The translations under genes and the position numbers were made by a program. Shown here piece by piece: positions 16,896 through 25,345 of a stretch of 64,000 nucleotides of DNA. Each line of letters opens with the position of its first letter. Position 1 is the first letter of the stretch. A model generated the notes under the pieces. The model saw only the letters and a program-made list of their open reading frames with translations. It was not told the origin of the DNA and did not search any database. The DNA is from Spirochaetota bacterium (GTDB taxonomy: Bacteria > Spirochaetota > UBA4802 > UBA5368): contig DATIKU010000061.1 of assembly GCA_035477215.1 (NCBI GenBank), positions 62,001 through 126,000 on the forward strand, read 5' to 3'.

Positions 16896-17441
16896 ATGAA
16901 CGCCATCACCCATCGCGCCGCAGGGGCGCTCTTTTGCATCGCCGCCGCGCTTTCCATCACGGCGGCCTCGTGCAGTATCCGCGTGCTCGACACTTCGCGC
17001 CTGCTCGACGACTTCCGCACCGAGGGCTTTCTTGACGGTGACCACTTTCAGGTGATCGTAAAGGGAAGGCCCGACCCGTCGGCGCGCGGACTGGTGGGCC
17101 GGCGCGAGAGCGCTCTTAAAGAGGCCGAGTCCGGAATCGCCAAAGCGGTCGCCGCGGGCATCGGCGCGTACCGGCTGGACCGGCTCATGCAGAGGCTCGA
17201 ACCGGCCGACCGCGCGCGCGTCACCAACCTTGCGGAAGTCCGCGCCGAGATCGACAGGGAGTCGGCCGGGTACATCAAATACGGCTACCGCGCGTTCGAA
17301 TATTACAACGAGGACCATTCCGCGGCGATCGTGTTCCGTATCTATCGCAAGGGATTGCAGAAATCGCTGGAGTCCGGTGGACCGAAACTCTCCCTGCCCG
17401 AAGACGCGCCCAAGAAAGGCGATAAAGAGGGAAATGGTTAA
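16896..17441 (+). CDS. putative lipoprotein of unknown function
   Basis: A 181-residue protein starting at ATG 16896. The signal peptide ends in a lipobox-like TAASC near residue 26, so a lipid-anchored envelope protein is likely. After that comes a conserved-looking block, FRTEGFLDGDHFQVIV, and an aromatic strand-like segment, YRAFEYYNEDHSAAIVFRIY. A closely similar arrangement is seen in the next gene (FEKEGFMSADVYRVVI), suggesting tandem paralogues. The stop overlaps the next start by 8 bp. I do not recognise a named family. Confidence 0.72.
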   Translation: MNAITHRAAGALFCIAAALSITAASCSIRVLDTSRLLDDFRTEGFLDGDHFQVIVKGRPDPSARGLVGRRESALKEAESGIAKAVAAGIGAYRLDRLMQRLEPADRARVTNLAEVRAEIDRESAGYIKYGYRAFEYYNEDHSAAIVFRIYRKGLQKSLESGGPKLSLPEDAPKKGDKEGNG

Positions 17442-17907
17442 CCGCATGTCATCATACCTGACACGCGCCACGGCTGCCGCCGTTATCATCCCCCTGCTCG
17501 CGTTCATCGTCTTTTTTTTTAACTGCGCCAAAGAGGTGAGGAAACCATCCCAGGTCGATATATGCCCGCCGACGATCGGCGACGGCCCGCGCGTGATGTT
17601 CGAGAAAGAGGGATTCATGAGCGCCGACGTGTACCGTGTGGTTATCGTGGAGCCGGAAAGGGTCTTCGACGCTGCGGCCGCGGCGAAAACGGCCCGCATA
17701 CGCGCGCTCAGTTCGCTCCAGAAATACCTTCAATCGCGGGACATGGTGGTGGACCAGAACGTTACGGCGCGCCTGCTCGCGCTAATCGACGAAAGCGGGC
17801 ATATCGGCGAATCGACCGCGAACGGCGCGGGGCGGTGCGTGTACTATTTCGACATTACCAGGCCGCGCCTGGCGGAGTACGTGTTGTCCATCTCGAGGAA
17901 GCGGTAA
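17434..17907 (+). CDS. putative lipoprotein, paralogue of the preceding gene
   Basis: A 157-residue protein. The start at 17434 overlaps the end of the upstream gene; an alternative ATG lies at 17446. It has a hydrophobic signal ending in FFFNC, a weak but possible lipobox. Downstream, GPRVMFEKEGFMSADVYRVV parallels the FRTEGFLDGDHFQVIV block of the preceding lipoprotein, and CVYYFDITRPRLAEYV parallels its C-terminal aromatic segment. Coupled translation with a TPR scaffold operon suggests an envelope complex. It converges on the PilZ gene with only 10 bp between stops. Function unknown. Confidence 0.68.
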   Translation: MVNRMSSYLTRATAAAVIIPLLAFIVFFFNCAKEVRKPSQVDICPPTIGDGPRVMFEKEGFMSADVYRVVIVEPERVFDAAAAAKTARIRALSSLQKYLQSRDMVVDQNVTARLLALIDESGHIGESTANGAGRCVYYFDITRPRLAEYVLSISRKR

Positions 17908-17917
17908 ATTCTCCCGG

Positions 17918-18571
17918 CTACCTGCTGTTGCGGTAGATGTAGTAGGCGAGGTTTTGGAAGATGAACATCTCGAGCTTCTCCCGGTGTTCATCGTAGATGC
18001 TGCTGAACATCACGCCAACCCCATAGGTGTCGCCGGAGAGCCTGTCCACGCGGACCACCATGGCGAGCGCCTCGATGTCCCTGAGTTCGATGTCCATCGA
18101 CGAAAGATCTATATGCACCCGTATGATGCTCGAAATCTCCATGGGCTGGCTGAACTTGAAGTAAAACCCGCCCTTGCTGATGTTGACGAGCGTCCCCACA
18201 AAATCGAAGGCCTCGGTCTCGTCTCTCGATGATTCTATGAGCGTCTCGACGATGCGCACCGGCACCTCGATGTCGAGGCGAAAATGCTTTCGCCGAACGC
18301 TCGCCCTGCGGTCGGCGTCGCGCTTCTTCTTGGGTTCGGGCTCAACATCCACGAGCGGGCGCTTGCGCCGCTCGTCGGTTCTCCTGTCCTTTTTGTCGCG
18401 CCCGGCGTAGTTCTGCACCATCCAGATGTCGAACTCCTTTTCGAACCACGTCAGCATGGCTTCTTCCCTGGACAGGAACGAGTCGCCGATTTTATTCTCC
18501 ATGTAAAATCGTTCGATTTCCTTCTTTATCTCCGAAGAAAGGTCTTCGTATTTGATATAATTCCTCTTCAT
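17918..18571 (-). CDS. PilZ-domain c-di-GMP-binding protein
   Basis: A 217-residue protein. The start at ATG 18571 is preceded by GGAGGG. The N-terminal 60 residues are helical and acidic/basic; residues 70-100 are extremely Lys/Arg-rich (RRKRPLVDVEPEPKKKRDAD). The C-terminal half is a PilZ domain with the c-di-GMP motifs RRKHFR (RxxxR type) and NISKGGFYF (D/NxSxxG type). It should bind c-di-GMP in the cytoplasm and pass the signal to an unknown partner, perhaps motility or envelope functions. An EAL phosphodiesterase lies 5 kb away but is not in the same operon. Confidence 0.87.
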   Translation of the reverse strand: MKRNYIKYEDLSSEIKKEIERFYMENKIGDSFLSREEAMLTWFEKEFDIWMVQNYAGRDKKDRRTDERRKRPLVDVEPEPKKKRDADRRASVRRKHFRLDIEVPVRIVETLIESSRDETEAFDFVGTLVNISKGGFYFKFSQPMEISSIIRVHIDLSSMDIELRDIEALAMVVRVDRLSGDTYGVGVMFSSIYDEHREKLEMFIFQNLAYYIYRNSR

Positions 18572-18752
18572 ACGCCCTCCATCGGATGCGAACGAATACC
18601 GCCCAGCCTGTGATCGAAAGTTCGAGGTGATATGCGCCGGATTTACCGCCGGTGTGCGCATACCGGCCGCGCTGCGACACCGTGGAATATCGAGTTATCA
18701 GTCCAGGTCAGCTTATGTATGACAATTATACCGTAAAAAAGCAATTATTTTC

Positions 18753-18781
18753 TTGCAAAAGGAACGATATTATTATTATAA
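18753..18781 (+). promoter_or_regulatory. predicted sigma-70-type promoter for the amidase gene
   Basis: TTGCAA (18753-18758) and TTATAA (18776-18781) are separated by 17 bp in an AT-rich stretch of an otherwise GC-rich region. This places the transcript start roughly 55 nt before the amidase ATG. It is a sequence match only. Confidence 0.45.
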
Positions 18782-18842
18782 ACAAACATTGTAGTTTTAT
18801 TCAGCGTCCGCACGGCGGCCGCCACGGAAGACCGTCCGCCTG

Positions 18843-20594
18843 ATGAAGAATACGAAAGTGAAATATTCGATATATATCACCCTCCTCGCCGCCGCATTGG
18901 CGTTTTCGACGGCGTCAGCAGCCGAGGAACAGCCGTCTTACTGCACGCTCGGCCAGCCAGAAACGATCAGCACCATCCTTTCCAAAGAAAACAACATAGT
19001 CCATCTCAAGCTCGCCATCGAGCTCCTCAAGGCCATCGACGACACTTACGTCGATATATACAAAAACCTGAACTCCGGCAAAAAGCTTATCGTCTTCGTG
19101 GATCCCGCGCACGGCAAGCTGGATAACGGCGCCTGGGAGGGCGAGATGACCGGTCGCCTGAGTTCGACGGGGCTCCCCGAGGAATACTACTCGATCATGC
19201 TCTCGCGCGAGCTATACCGGACGCTTTCGGCCAACCGATTCATCGAGGTCCGATCGACCGATGACTTCATGACTGTGATGAAGGGTAAGAGCGACATCTA
19301 CAGAAACATCCCCTTCGTCGACACGGTTCGAATGGCGACCGAAGCGGGCGCCTTCATCATCGTGAGCGAACATCTCAATAACATCGCGTCCATTGTCAAG
19401 GCCAGCGGGCTCATGAACATACCGGGAGTCCACATCACCACGGACAGATGGGGAAACCGCTACCTCTCATATGTCAGGGACGTCCACCGCGGTTTTCTCA
19501 CACTCTACAACAAGTACGACGCGACCGATTTTTCCCGACGCTATGCCCTGAACCTCAAGGAGGCCCTCTTGGCGCGGGGCATGCGGGCCAACAGCTGGCA
19601 GTTCGGCGCCGTCCCCGACGACCGCTTCTCGTACTTCGTGGACTTTCCCATCTCGGTGATCTACGAGTCGGGCTTCATCTCCAATCCCGAGGACGAGGAA
19701 TTCCTGCGCGATCCCGAAAACCAGCGTCTTATAGTGCGCGGCCAGTACGAGTCTCTGATTGAAACCGTCCGCGAGGTCTTCGGCGTCGACATCTCGGGCG
19801 GAACTCCGGTGCGCGTCGGAAAGGCCCCGGACGAGCTCATCGAGCTTCTCAAGCTCTCGCGCCTTGTGATCTTCTATATAACCAACTGCGAGGCGCAGAA
19901 GGCTATCGGCGTCATCAACCTCATGGAAAAAAAGTTCGCCGGTGTCAACCCGCAGTTCGTGGCCCCGTACCGCGAGATAAAGAACACGCTTGTACGGGCC
20001 GACAGCTACTTCCGCCAGGGCATGGCCCATCTTAAGAAGAAAAACTATAAAAGCGCCACCTGGTGCCTGCAGCGAGCCAAGCGCACGCTGCGCTACCGCC
20101 CCCTGTATTCGTCGCTGTTCGCGCGCTACTCGGGGCAATACCAGGAGATGGGCGTTCCCGGTCGCGCCGTGGACCTCTTCGTCTACAATCCGAAGAAGCT
20201 ACCGCCGGCGACGTCGCGTCCGACCCCTCCGCTCGTACCCGTTCGTTCCGCCGCGCTCACGACGCCGATCATTTTGGCGGTGGACAGCGACCAGACGCTG
20301 GAGAACGCCGTTAAAAAGGCCCTCAGTCCGGACAAAAAAACACTGGAACGCCTGATCAAGTCGTTCACAAACGCGTATACGTTCAAGAGTGTAAAGACCG
20401 GCGGCAAATGGCGCAAGCTGCGGCAGAAGGTTAATTTCGGACCGGGCATATATATCGTTAGACTCGACCGCAACCTGAACGTGGTATCGGTAAAGCCGGT
20501 TAAAAAAGTGGCGCTCATCCCGGCAAAATTCCAGAACCACCAGTATTTAAAGAATTCGTATTTCGCCCTTGAGCACAAAGAACGCGCGCTCTGA
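18843..20594 (+). CDS. N-acetylmuramoyl-L-alanine amidase (Amidase_3) with C-terminal extension
   Basis: A 583-residue exported protein: signal peptide to about residue 26, then an Amidase_3-type domain at residues 80-310. Zinc and catalytic residues can be followed: VDPAHG (His90), PEEYYS (Glu113 or 114), SEHLNN (His near 178) and YESGFISNPED (Glu near 275). The enzyme should cut the amide between N-acetylmuramic acid and L-alanine in peptidoglycan. Residues 320-583 are an extension without a recognised domain: helical, Lys/Arg-rich, then a probable beta-rich C terminus. The family is usually 250-450 residues, so this one is long. The 3' end overlaps the radical SAM gene by 26 bp. Confidence 0.82.
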   Translation: MKNTKVKYSIYITLLAAALAFSTASAAEEQPSYCTLGQPETISTILSKENNIVHLKLAIELLKAIDDTYVDIYKNLNSGKKLIVFVDPAHGKLDNGAWEGEMTGRLSSTGLPEEYYSIMLSRELYRTLSANRFIEVRSTDDFMTVMKGKSDIYRNIPFVDTVRMATEAGAFIIVSEHLNNIASIVKASGLMNIPGVHITTDRWGNRYLSYVRDVHRGFLTLYNKYDATDFSRRYALNLKEALLARGMRANSWQFGAVPDDRFSYFVDFPISVIYESGFISNPEDEEFLRDPENQRLIVRGQYESLIETVREVFGVDISGGTPVRVGKAPDELIELLKLSRLVIFYITNCEAQKAIGVINLMEKKFAGVNPQFVAPYREIKNTLVRADSYFRQGMAHLKKKNYKSATWCLQRAKRTLRYRPLYSSLFARYSGQYQEMGVPGRAVDLFVYNPKKLPPATSRPTPPLVPVRSAALTTPIILAVDSDQTLENAVKKALSPDKKTLERLIKSFTNAYTFKSVKTGGKWRKLRQKVNFGPGIYIVRLDRNLNVVSVKPVKKVALIPAKFQNHQYLKNSYFALEHKERAL

Positions 20595-21528
20595 CATCCC
20601 CGGCCCCCGCCCCCGGGCCTACAACTTCTTCGGCGACTACCTGTGGAACACCTACGGCGCGCGCGTCCTGAAACTTCCCATTGACGCCGGGTTCACCTGT
20701 CCCAACCGCGACGGCACAACGGGGGATTCCGGATGCGTCTTCTGCTCGGAAGAGGGCTCGGCCTCGCCGACCGCGCTCCGGGCCAAAGGCATACGTGAAC
20801 AGATGGAGAATGCCCGCCGGAGCTTTCACCGCTCCGAGGCCGAGACCCGCTACATTGCCTATTTCCAGGCCTTCACCAACACCTACGCCCCGGTCGAACG
20901 ACTCAGAAAACTCTACGACACGGCCCTCGCCGGCGAAGGCGTCATGGGTCTCATGATCGCCACCCGCCCAGACTGCCTGGGCGACGATGTGCTCGACCTC
21001 GTGGCCTCGTACGCGCGCCCTGGTTTCGAGCTGTGGCTGGAGGTCGGCATGCAGACCATGCACGGACATAGCCTCGAGTTTTTGCGCCGCGGCCACACGC
21101 ACTCGGTCACACGCGACGCCGTTCTGCGCGCGGCTCGGCGCGGCATAGCCGTCTGCGCGCACATAATACTGGGCATTCCGGGCGAATCGTGGGAGGACAT
21201 GATGGCCACGGCCGTCGAGGTGTCCGCCCTGCCCGTCCGCGGGGTCAAAATCCATCACCTGCACGTAATCGCAGGTACGGAACTTGAACGGTTGTACCGC
21301 GCGTCTGATTTTTACCTTCCCTCGCTCGGGGAGTACGTGTCGACCGTCTGCGATTTTCTGGAACGCCTCAGGCCCTGCATCCTCATACACCGTCTCCTGG
21401 GTGACCGCGCTCCGGCAACGCTCGTCGCCCCGGCCTGGGGGCTCCACAAGGGCACGGTGCTTGGAGCGATCGACGAGGAGTTCGGGCGGCGCGTCACGCG
21501 GCAGGGATTTTTATGGCGGGAAGAGTAA
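20569..21528 (+). CDS. radical SAM protein, YhcC family (TIGR01212)
   Basis: A 319-residue radical SAM protein. The cluster-binding segment is FTCPNRDGTTGDSGCVFC, with the longer first spacing typical of the YhcC/TIGR01212 family. WLEVGMQTMH and GIPGESWEDM are further family hallmarks, and GVKIHHLHVIAGTEL follows. No ATG lies before the conserved start of the domain (YNFFGDYL); a TTG at 20569 is the only plausible start and sits inside the end of the amidase gene, so translation is probably coupled. The family's reaction is not established; a role in tRNA or small-molecule modification has been proposed for relatives. Confidence 0.85.
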   Translation: MSTKNARSDIPGPRPRAYNFFGDYLWNTYGARVLKLPIDAGFTCPNRDGTTGDSGCVFCSEEGSASPTALRAKGIREQMENARRSFHRSEAETRYIAYFQAFTNTYAPVERLRKLYDTALAGEGVMGLMIATRPDCLGDDVLDLVASYARPGFELWLEVGMQTMHGHSLEFLRRGHTHSVTRDAVLRAARRGIAVCAHIILGIPGESWEDMMATAVEVSALPVRGVKIHHLHVIAGTELERLYRASDFYLPSLGEYVSTVCDFLERLRPCILIHRLLGDRAPATLVAPAWGLHKGTVLGAIDEEFGRRVTRQGFLWREE

Positions 21529-21566
21529 AGCTCGACGTGAAACCGGAAAGGTTTCAGAAAAATAAC

Positions 21567-21924
21567 GGGAGGGGAGCGTAAGCCGAATCCTGTTTACACG
21601 GCCATTTATCTTGGACGCACGTCACCGTACGCCTCCTTGCGACCTACCCGCAACCTCGGACGGGCCGTCCTCGAACGGTTGCCTATTTGGTCTTGCACCG
21701 GATGGGGTTTGCACTGCCGCCCCCCTCGCGGGGGGCGCGGTGAGCTCTTACCCCGCCATTTCACCCTTACCCCGCGCTTTCGCGCCGGGCGGTATGTTTT
21801 CTGTTGCACTTTCCGTCGCCTCGCGGCGCCCGGGCGTTACCCGGCATCCTGCCCTGCGGTGTTCGGACTTTCCTCACCGCCCGCCTTGCGGCGGGCCAGC
21901 GCGGCCGCGTGCCCCCCTCCCGCG
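21567..21924 (-). ncRNA. rnpB: RNase P RNA, bacterial class A
   Basis: Read on the minus strand, this 358-nt stretch contains the universal RNase P RNA signatures in order. GAGGAAAGTCC (21865-21875) is followed by the P5-P8 region, AGACCAAATAGG (21682-21693 on the plus strand as its complement) and ACAGGATTCGGCTTA near the 3' end. GGGAGGGG at the 5' end (21914-21921) pairs with CCCCTCCC at the 3' end (21567-21574) as helix P1. A T-run follows the 3' end. It is the ribozyme that matures tRNA 5' ends. It lies 100 bp downstream of rsmD on the same strand and has its own promoter match. Exact ends are estimated from P1. Confidence 0.93.
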
Positions 21925-21930
21925 ATGTTC

Positions 21931-21958
21931 AGTATCGATTGCGTCAATTGTACGTCCA
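21931..21958 (-). promoter_or_regulatory. predicted promoter of rnpB
   Basis: On the minus strand TGGACG (21953-21958) and GATACT (21931-21936) are spaced 16 bp apart. They end 7 nt before the predicted 5' end of RNase P RNA, which is exactly where a stable RNA promoter should sit. It is a sequence match only. Confidence 0.5.
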
Positions 21959-22025
21959 GCGTTTATTTTTTTCGATTGAAATAATCGGCGGCACTTCCGA
22001 CGCCTGCCGGTGCACCCGCGACCGC

Positions 22026-22622
22026 TCATATTACGGTTGCGGGTGCACCGGCCCGTTCGTAGAAAGCGAGCGCGTTGGTGCCGTACGTCCGGTGGTCGGC
22101 CAGGCGCAGCGAGCCGACCGTTTCTTCCAGTTTATTGTGTATATAGTGCTGGACGATAGCGCTGCCGTCCGGGGCGAGAAGGTCGTGGCGTTCGATTTCC
22201 CCGAGCACGCTCCGGTAAACCGACGCTTCTCCGCGCGTTTTTTCGTAGGGCGGGTCCAGGTATATAAAATCGAAGCGCACTCCGCGCGAATGCATCAATC
22301 GCATACAGCGCGAAGCGGGAAAGTTGAACAGCAGCACGCCCTCAGCCTCCTCGCCCCAGTCGGCGAGCAGTTTGCGGATGAATTCGAAGCGGCGGCGCTC
22401 CTTTTCATTGAAGACCACCGGCGAACACCCCCGGCTGAGCGCTTCGATTCCCACCTGCCCGGAACAGCTGTACAGATCCAGGAACGATTTCCCGGCAAGG
22501 TCGCCGCCCAGCACCGAGAAAAGGGCCTCCTTGACCATGTCCGGGGTTACGCTGGCGTCGCCATGGCGGCGCACGTTGAAGGGGATGGTCCGGCCTTTCA
22601 GCCTTCCCGTTATGACCCTCAT
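22026..22622 (-). CDS. rsmD: 16S rRNA (guanine(966)-N(2))-methyltransferase
   Basis: A 198-residue RsmD-family methyltransferase. It begins with the characteristic MRVITGRLKGR, followed by VTPDMVKEALFSVL, a SAM-binding FLDLYSCSGQVGIEALSRG and the catalytic YLDPPYEK (DPPY motif). It methylates N2 of G966 in 16S rRNA. The start at 22622 matches the family's N terminus; longer in-frame reading upstream overlaps the DUF1858 gene. It is 8 bp downstream of DUF1858 and upstream of rnpB on the same strand. Confidence 0.93.
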   Translation of the reverse strand: MRVITGRLKGRTIPFNVRRHGDASVTPDMVKEALFSVLGGDLAGKSFLDLYSCSGQVGIEALSRGCSPVVFNEKERRRFEFIRKLLADWGEEAEGVLLFNFPASRCMRLMHSRGVRFDFIYLDPPYEKTRGEASVYRSVLGEIERHDLLAPDGSAIVQHYIHNKLEETVGSLRLADHRTYGTNALAFYERAGAPATVI

Positions 22623-22630
22623 GGCGACAG

Positions 22631-22834
22631 TCAGTCCTTTTCCTTGAGCGACCTGTTTAGCTCTTTGAGAAGGGCCTTGAGATCCAGACCGTTGTTCAGC
22701 GCCACCTTTTCGATGGTGTCTTCCTTCGCACCCCTGCACGAAGCACAGTCGAGCCTGTGTTTTTTAAAGACCGCGGCCACCGCCGTCGACTTCTTCATGG
22801 CCTCTTCGACCGTGGTTTTTCCTTTTATTTCCAT
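22631..22834 (-). CDS. small DUF1858-domain protein
   Basis: A 67-residue protein consisting of one DUF1858 domain, with a TTVEEAMKKSTAVAAVFKKH start and a CxxC pair (LDCASCRGA). AAAGGA 7 nt before the ATG at 22834 supports the start. DUF1858 domains often occur alone or fused to redox or iron-sulfur proteins; the two cysteines could bind a metal or be redox-active. It is followed closely by rsmD, so it is co-transcribed. Function unknown. Confidence 0.82.
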   Translation of the reverse strand: MEIKGKTTVEEAMKKSTAVAAVFKKHRLDCASCRGAKEDTIEKVALNNGLDLKALLKELNRSLKEKD

Positions 22835-23663
22835 TGTTTGGTCCTTTATATAATCGATATTTACTCTTTGCATCAGGGCTGAATTTTTATTAAAAGACAT
22901 AGCTGCTCTCCGGCTAACCGACCAGACGGGCCAATACGGACTCCGACGGTTGAACCATGATACGACGAGCATAATTCTTCAACGATTTTTTCTGTACCGG
23001 GCATCGAGTGACCCGCTGGTCCCGCGGCTCCTAATCACGTTCAGGGTGTTCTATCAGCCGGCTGACTATGATCGAGTAAAGCTTAGGAAGTATCTCGTAG
23101 AGCCATTCTATATACTCCGCGGACAGGGGTGTAACCCGGGCCCCTCTACGGGGGATCAGTTCGGCGAGCCTGTTTTTTCTTAGAATCTGCACGGCGCCGG
23201 CCATGGGCGTCTTAATCGAAAAACTGAACGGAAATGCCGCGATTAACTGCAAGGACAACAGCCGGGGCCCTCTGGCGGAGTAAGATTATGCACATGCAAA
23301 AATACCGGGGATTGTTGACATTAAAAAAGCTGGTGGCGCAGGTCAAGGGAGAGTACTCTATTGATAATAAATTCCGTACAGGGCGGGCACCAAACCCCGG
23401 ATGCAAAGATTTCAGGCAACATGCATGGGAAGCAATCGTGGCACTCGACGTTAAACAATGACCTAAATTCCAACCCGTTTGTCAGACTCCCCACCGCCGC
23501 AGGCATCCTTCCACCGCCTCAAGCGCCGGCGAGCCCTCAAACTCGAAAACAGTCTAAGGTATGGGACGCCATGTACTTTCATTTGACATTTCACCGCGCC
23601 CGTGCACCCTCTTAAATGCCGGCGGGCTTGAACGTCCGGCCATACCGCCCGAGGAGCCTGCCT
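22835..23663. other. 829-bp intergenic region, no confident gene
   Basis: Lies between the start of the DUF1858 gene (minus) and the EAL gene (plus), so both promoters should be here. The composition is mixed. One short minus-strand frame at 23031-23258 ends in a protein-like stretch (LSAEYIEWLYEILPKLYSII), but it lacks a ribosome-binding site and any recognised homologue. Other frames look random. It may contain gene remnants. Confidence 0.5.
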
Positions 23664-25040
23664 ATGCCGCGTGGAAGTATTCTTATCGTAAGGGCCCCGT
23701 CGCCGAAAAGCCATCAGTTAGGCGCCCTGCTCCGTGGGCACGGCTTTTCGATTACCGAGCTGTCATTCAGAGAATTCAGGGAAACCGCCGCAACCGGCAA
23801 AAGCTTCGACCTGATACTCTACCATCTTGACGATTCGATCGCGGCGGACTGCGCGCCGGACGACCTGCTCGGCCGTCACGACGCACCGTCGCTTGCCATC
23901 GCCCCCGCCGCGGCCGACTTCGAGTACCTCCAGAACTGTCTCAGGTGCGGAATGGGTAACTTCCTTACATTCCCCTACGGGAAACGATCGCTCGTCAAAC
24001 GCATCGAGGAAATCATAAGCTCGGGAGGAACGGCAGTTCCAAACGGCGACGAAAAGCTGAGGCTCTTCATGCGGCACGGCGAAGAAGCGGATTCGATTGA
24101 GCTCGGGAAGAAACAGCTCGTCGATTTCATTGTTTCATCGCTGGAGAACTCCATTCACAGCTCCAGGTTGCTCCGCAAATTCCATGGCGGGAGCAGGCTC
24201 GTCGCGGAAACAGATAATCTGACACAAAACGCGCAGACGCTATCCGCGCGCGCCGGAGACAAGATACTGCTCGAGCAGGAGATATTCCACGCGATAGAGA
24301 GGGACGAGTTCGAGATGTTTTACCAGCCCATTGTCGACATGACTGCGGGCGGGATAGTCGGCTTCGAGTCGCTCATACGGTGGAAGCACCCTGACCGCGG
24401 ATACGTTTCACCCGCGGAGTTCATCCCTTTCGCCGAGGAATCGGCGCTAATCCTTTCACTGGGATTCATTGCGATAGAGAAGACCTGCAGGCAGCTACGC
24501 GATTGGCACGACACCTTCACGGACGCAGGCCCCCTGAGTGCATCCATCAACCTCTCCACCGTGCAGTTCATCCATCCCGAACTCGCGGAAGAGATCACCG
24601 GAATTGTCGATGGCATCGGAATTCCTCACGAGTATATCCGCTTCGAGATCACCGAAAGCACCCTTATGGCCGACATGGACTCGGCCAACATGATGCTGTT
24701 AAAGCTCAAGTCGATGAATTACAAACTGTACATGGACGACTTCGGCACCGGCTACTCCTCGCTGAGCTACCTGCGGCATTTCCCGATGGACGTAATCAAA
24801 ATCGACCGGTCGTTCATCAAGTACATGGGGATCGACGACGAAAGCCTCGTCATTACAAAGACCATCATCGATCTCGCGCATAACCTGGGAAAGCTTGTGG
24901 TCGCCGAGGGCATCGAGACGGAGGAGCACCTGGCGATACTGCGCGAAATGGGCTGCGATTACGGCCAGGGCTACCTGTTTTCGCCGCCCCTCTGTGCGGC
25001 GGACACTCGGGCGCTGCTGGCGAAGAGGCAGCGCTGGTAA
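23664..25040 (+). CDS. EAL-domain c-di-GMP phosphodiesterase with degenerate receiver
   Basis: A 458-residue protein. Residues 1-125 resemble a response-regulator receiver fold, but the phosphoacceptor strand reads FDLILYHLDD, without the Asp at the usual place, so it is probably not phosphorylated normally. Residues 205-455 form a full EAL domain with catalytic motifs: ESLIRW, INLS, EITES, DDFGTGYSSLSYL, KIDRSFI, VVAEGIET and GYLFSPPL. All metal-binding and catalytic residues seem present, so hydrolysis of c-di-GMP to pGpG is likely. GGAG 8 nt before ATG 23664 decides the start. It is monocistronic. Confidence 0.9.
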   Translation: MPRGSILIVRAPSPKSHQLGALLRGHGFSITELSFREFRETAATGKSFDLILYHLDDSIAADCAPDDLLGRHDAPSLAIAPAAADFEYLQNCLRCGMGNFLTFPYGKRSLVKRIEEIISSGGTAVPNGDEKLRLFMRHGEEADSIELGKKQLVDFIVSSLENSIHSSRLLRKFHGGSRLVAETDNLTQNAQTLSARAGDKILLEQEIFHAIERDEFEMFYQPIVDMTAGGIVGFESLIRWKHPDRGYVSPAEFIPFAEESALILSLGFIAIEKTCRQLRDWHDTFTDAGPLSASINLSTVQFIHPELAEEITGIVDGIGIPHEYIRFEITESTLMADMDSANMMLLKLKSMNYKLYMDDFGTGYSSLSYLRHFPMDVIKIDRSFIKYMGIDDESLVITKTIIDLAHNLGKLVVAEGIETEEHLAILREMGCDYGQGYLFSPPLCAADTRALLAKRQRW

Positions 25041-25302
25041 AAATCCCCCCGCCTCCGGCGCGCCCCATTCGATGAAGGGGGCTCCTGTTACATTGGCTTC
25101 CGGTTGAGTATTTCGCCTGATATAGCCTGGAGATTTACCGCCGACCGGCCACATCAATACGGCTCCACTTTACAACAGAAGAGCTGTGACGCACACGATG
25201 TGCTAATGCCGTCGTTGCGACAGGAGGTCGCGTCGTCAGCCGGGACGGCGGCTGAAAGGATTCAAACAAGTTCTGTGAAAAACAAACCGGTATTTTCGAT
25301 AA

Positions 25303-25327
25303 AGCTCCCTTTTACCAAAGGGGAGCT
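25303..25327 (-). terminator. hairpin downstream of the poly(A) polymerase gene
   Basis: An 11-bp stem (AGCTCCCTTTT with AAAGGGGAGCT, one G-T wobble) with a 3-nt loop lies 18 bp after the stop of the minus-strand gene. On that strand it is followed by only a short T-rich run (TTTATCG), so termination may be partial. The region 25041-25345 between two converging genes holds nothing else I recognise. Confidence 0.4.
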
Positions 25328-25345
25328 GCCGGCGGCGGAGGGGAT

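Noticed and set aside
23031-23258. Possible small minus-strand protein ending EWLYEILPKLYSII
   Set aside because: No ribosome-binding site, no known relative; kept only as a remark on the intergenic region.
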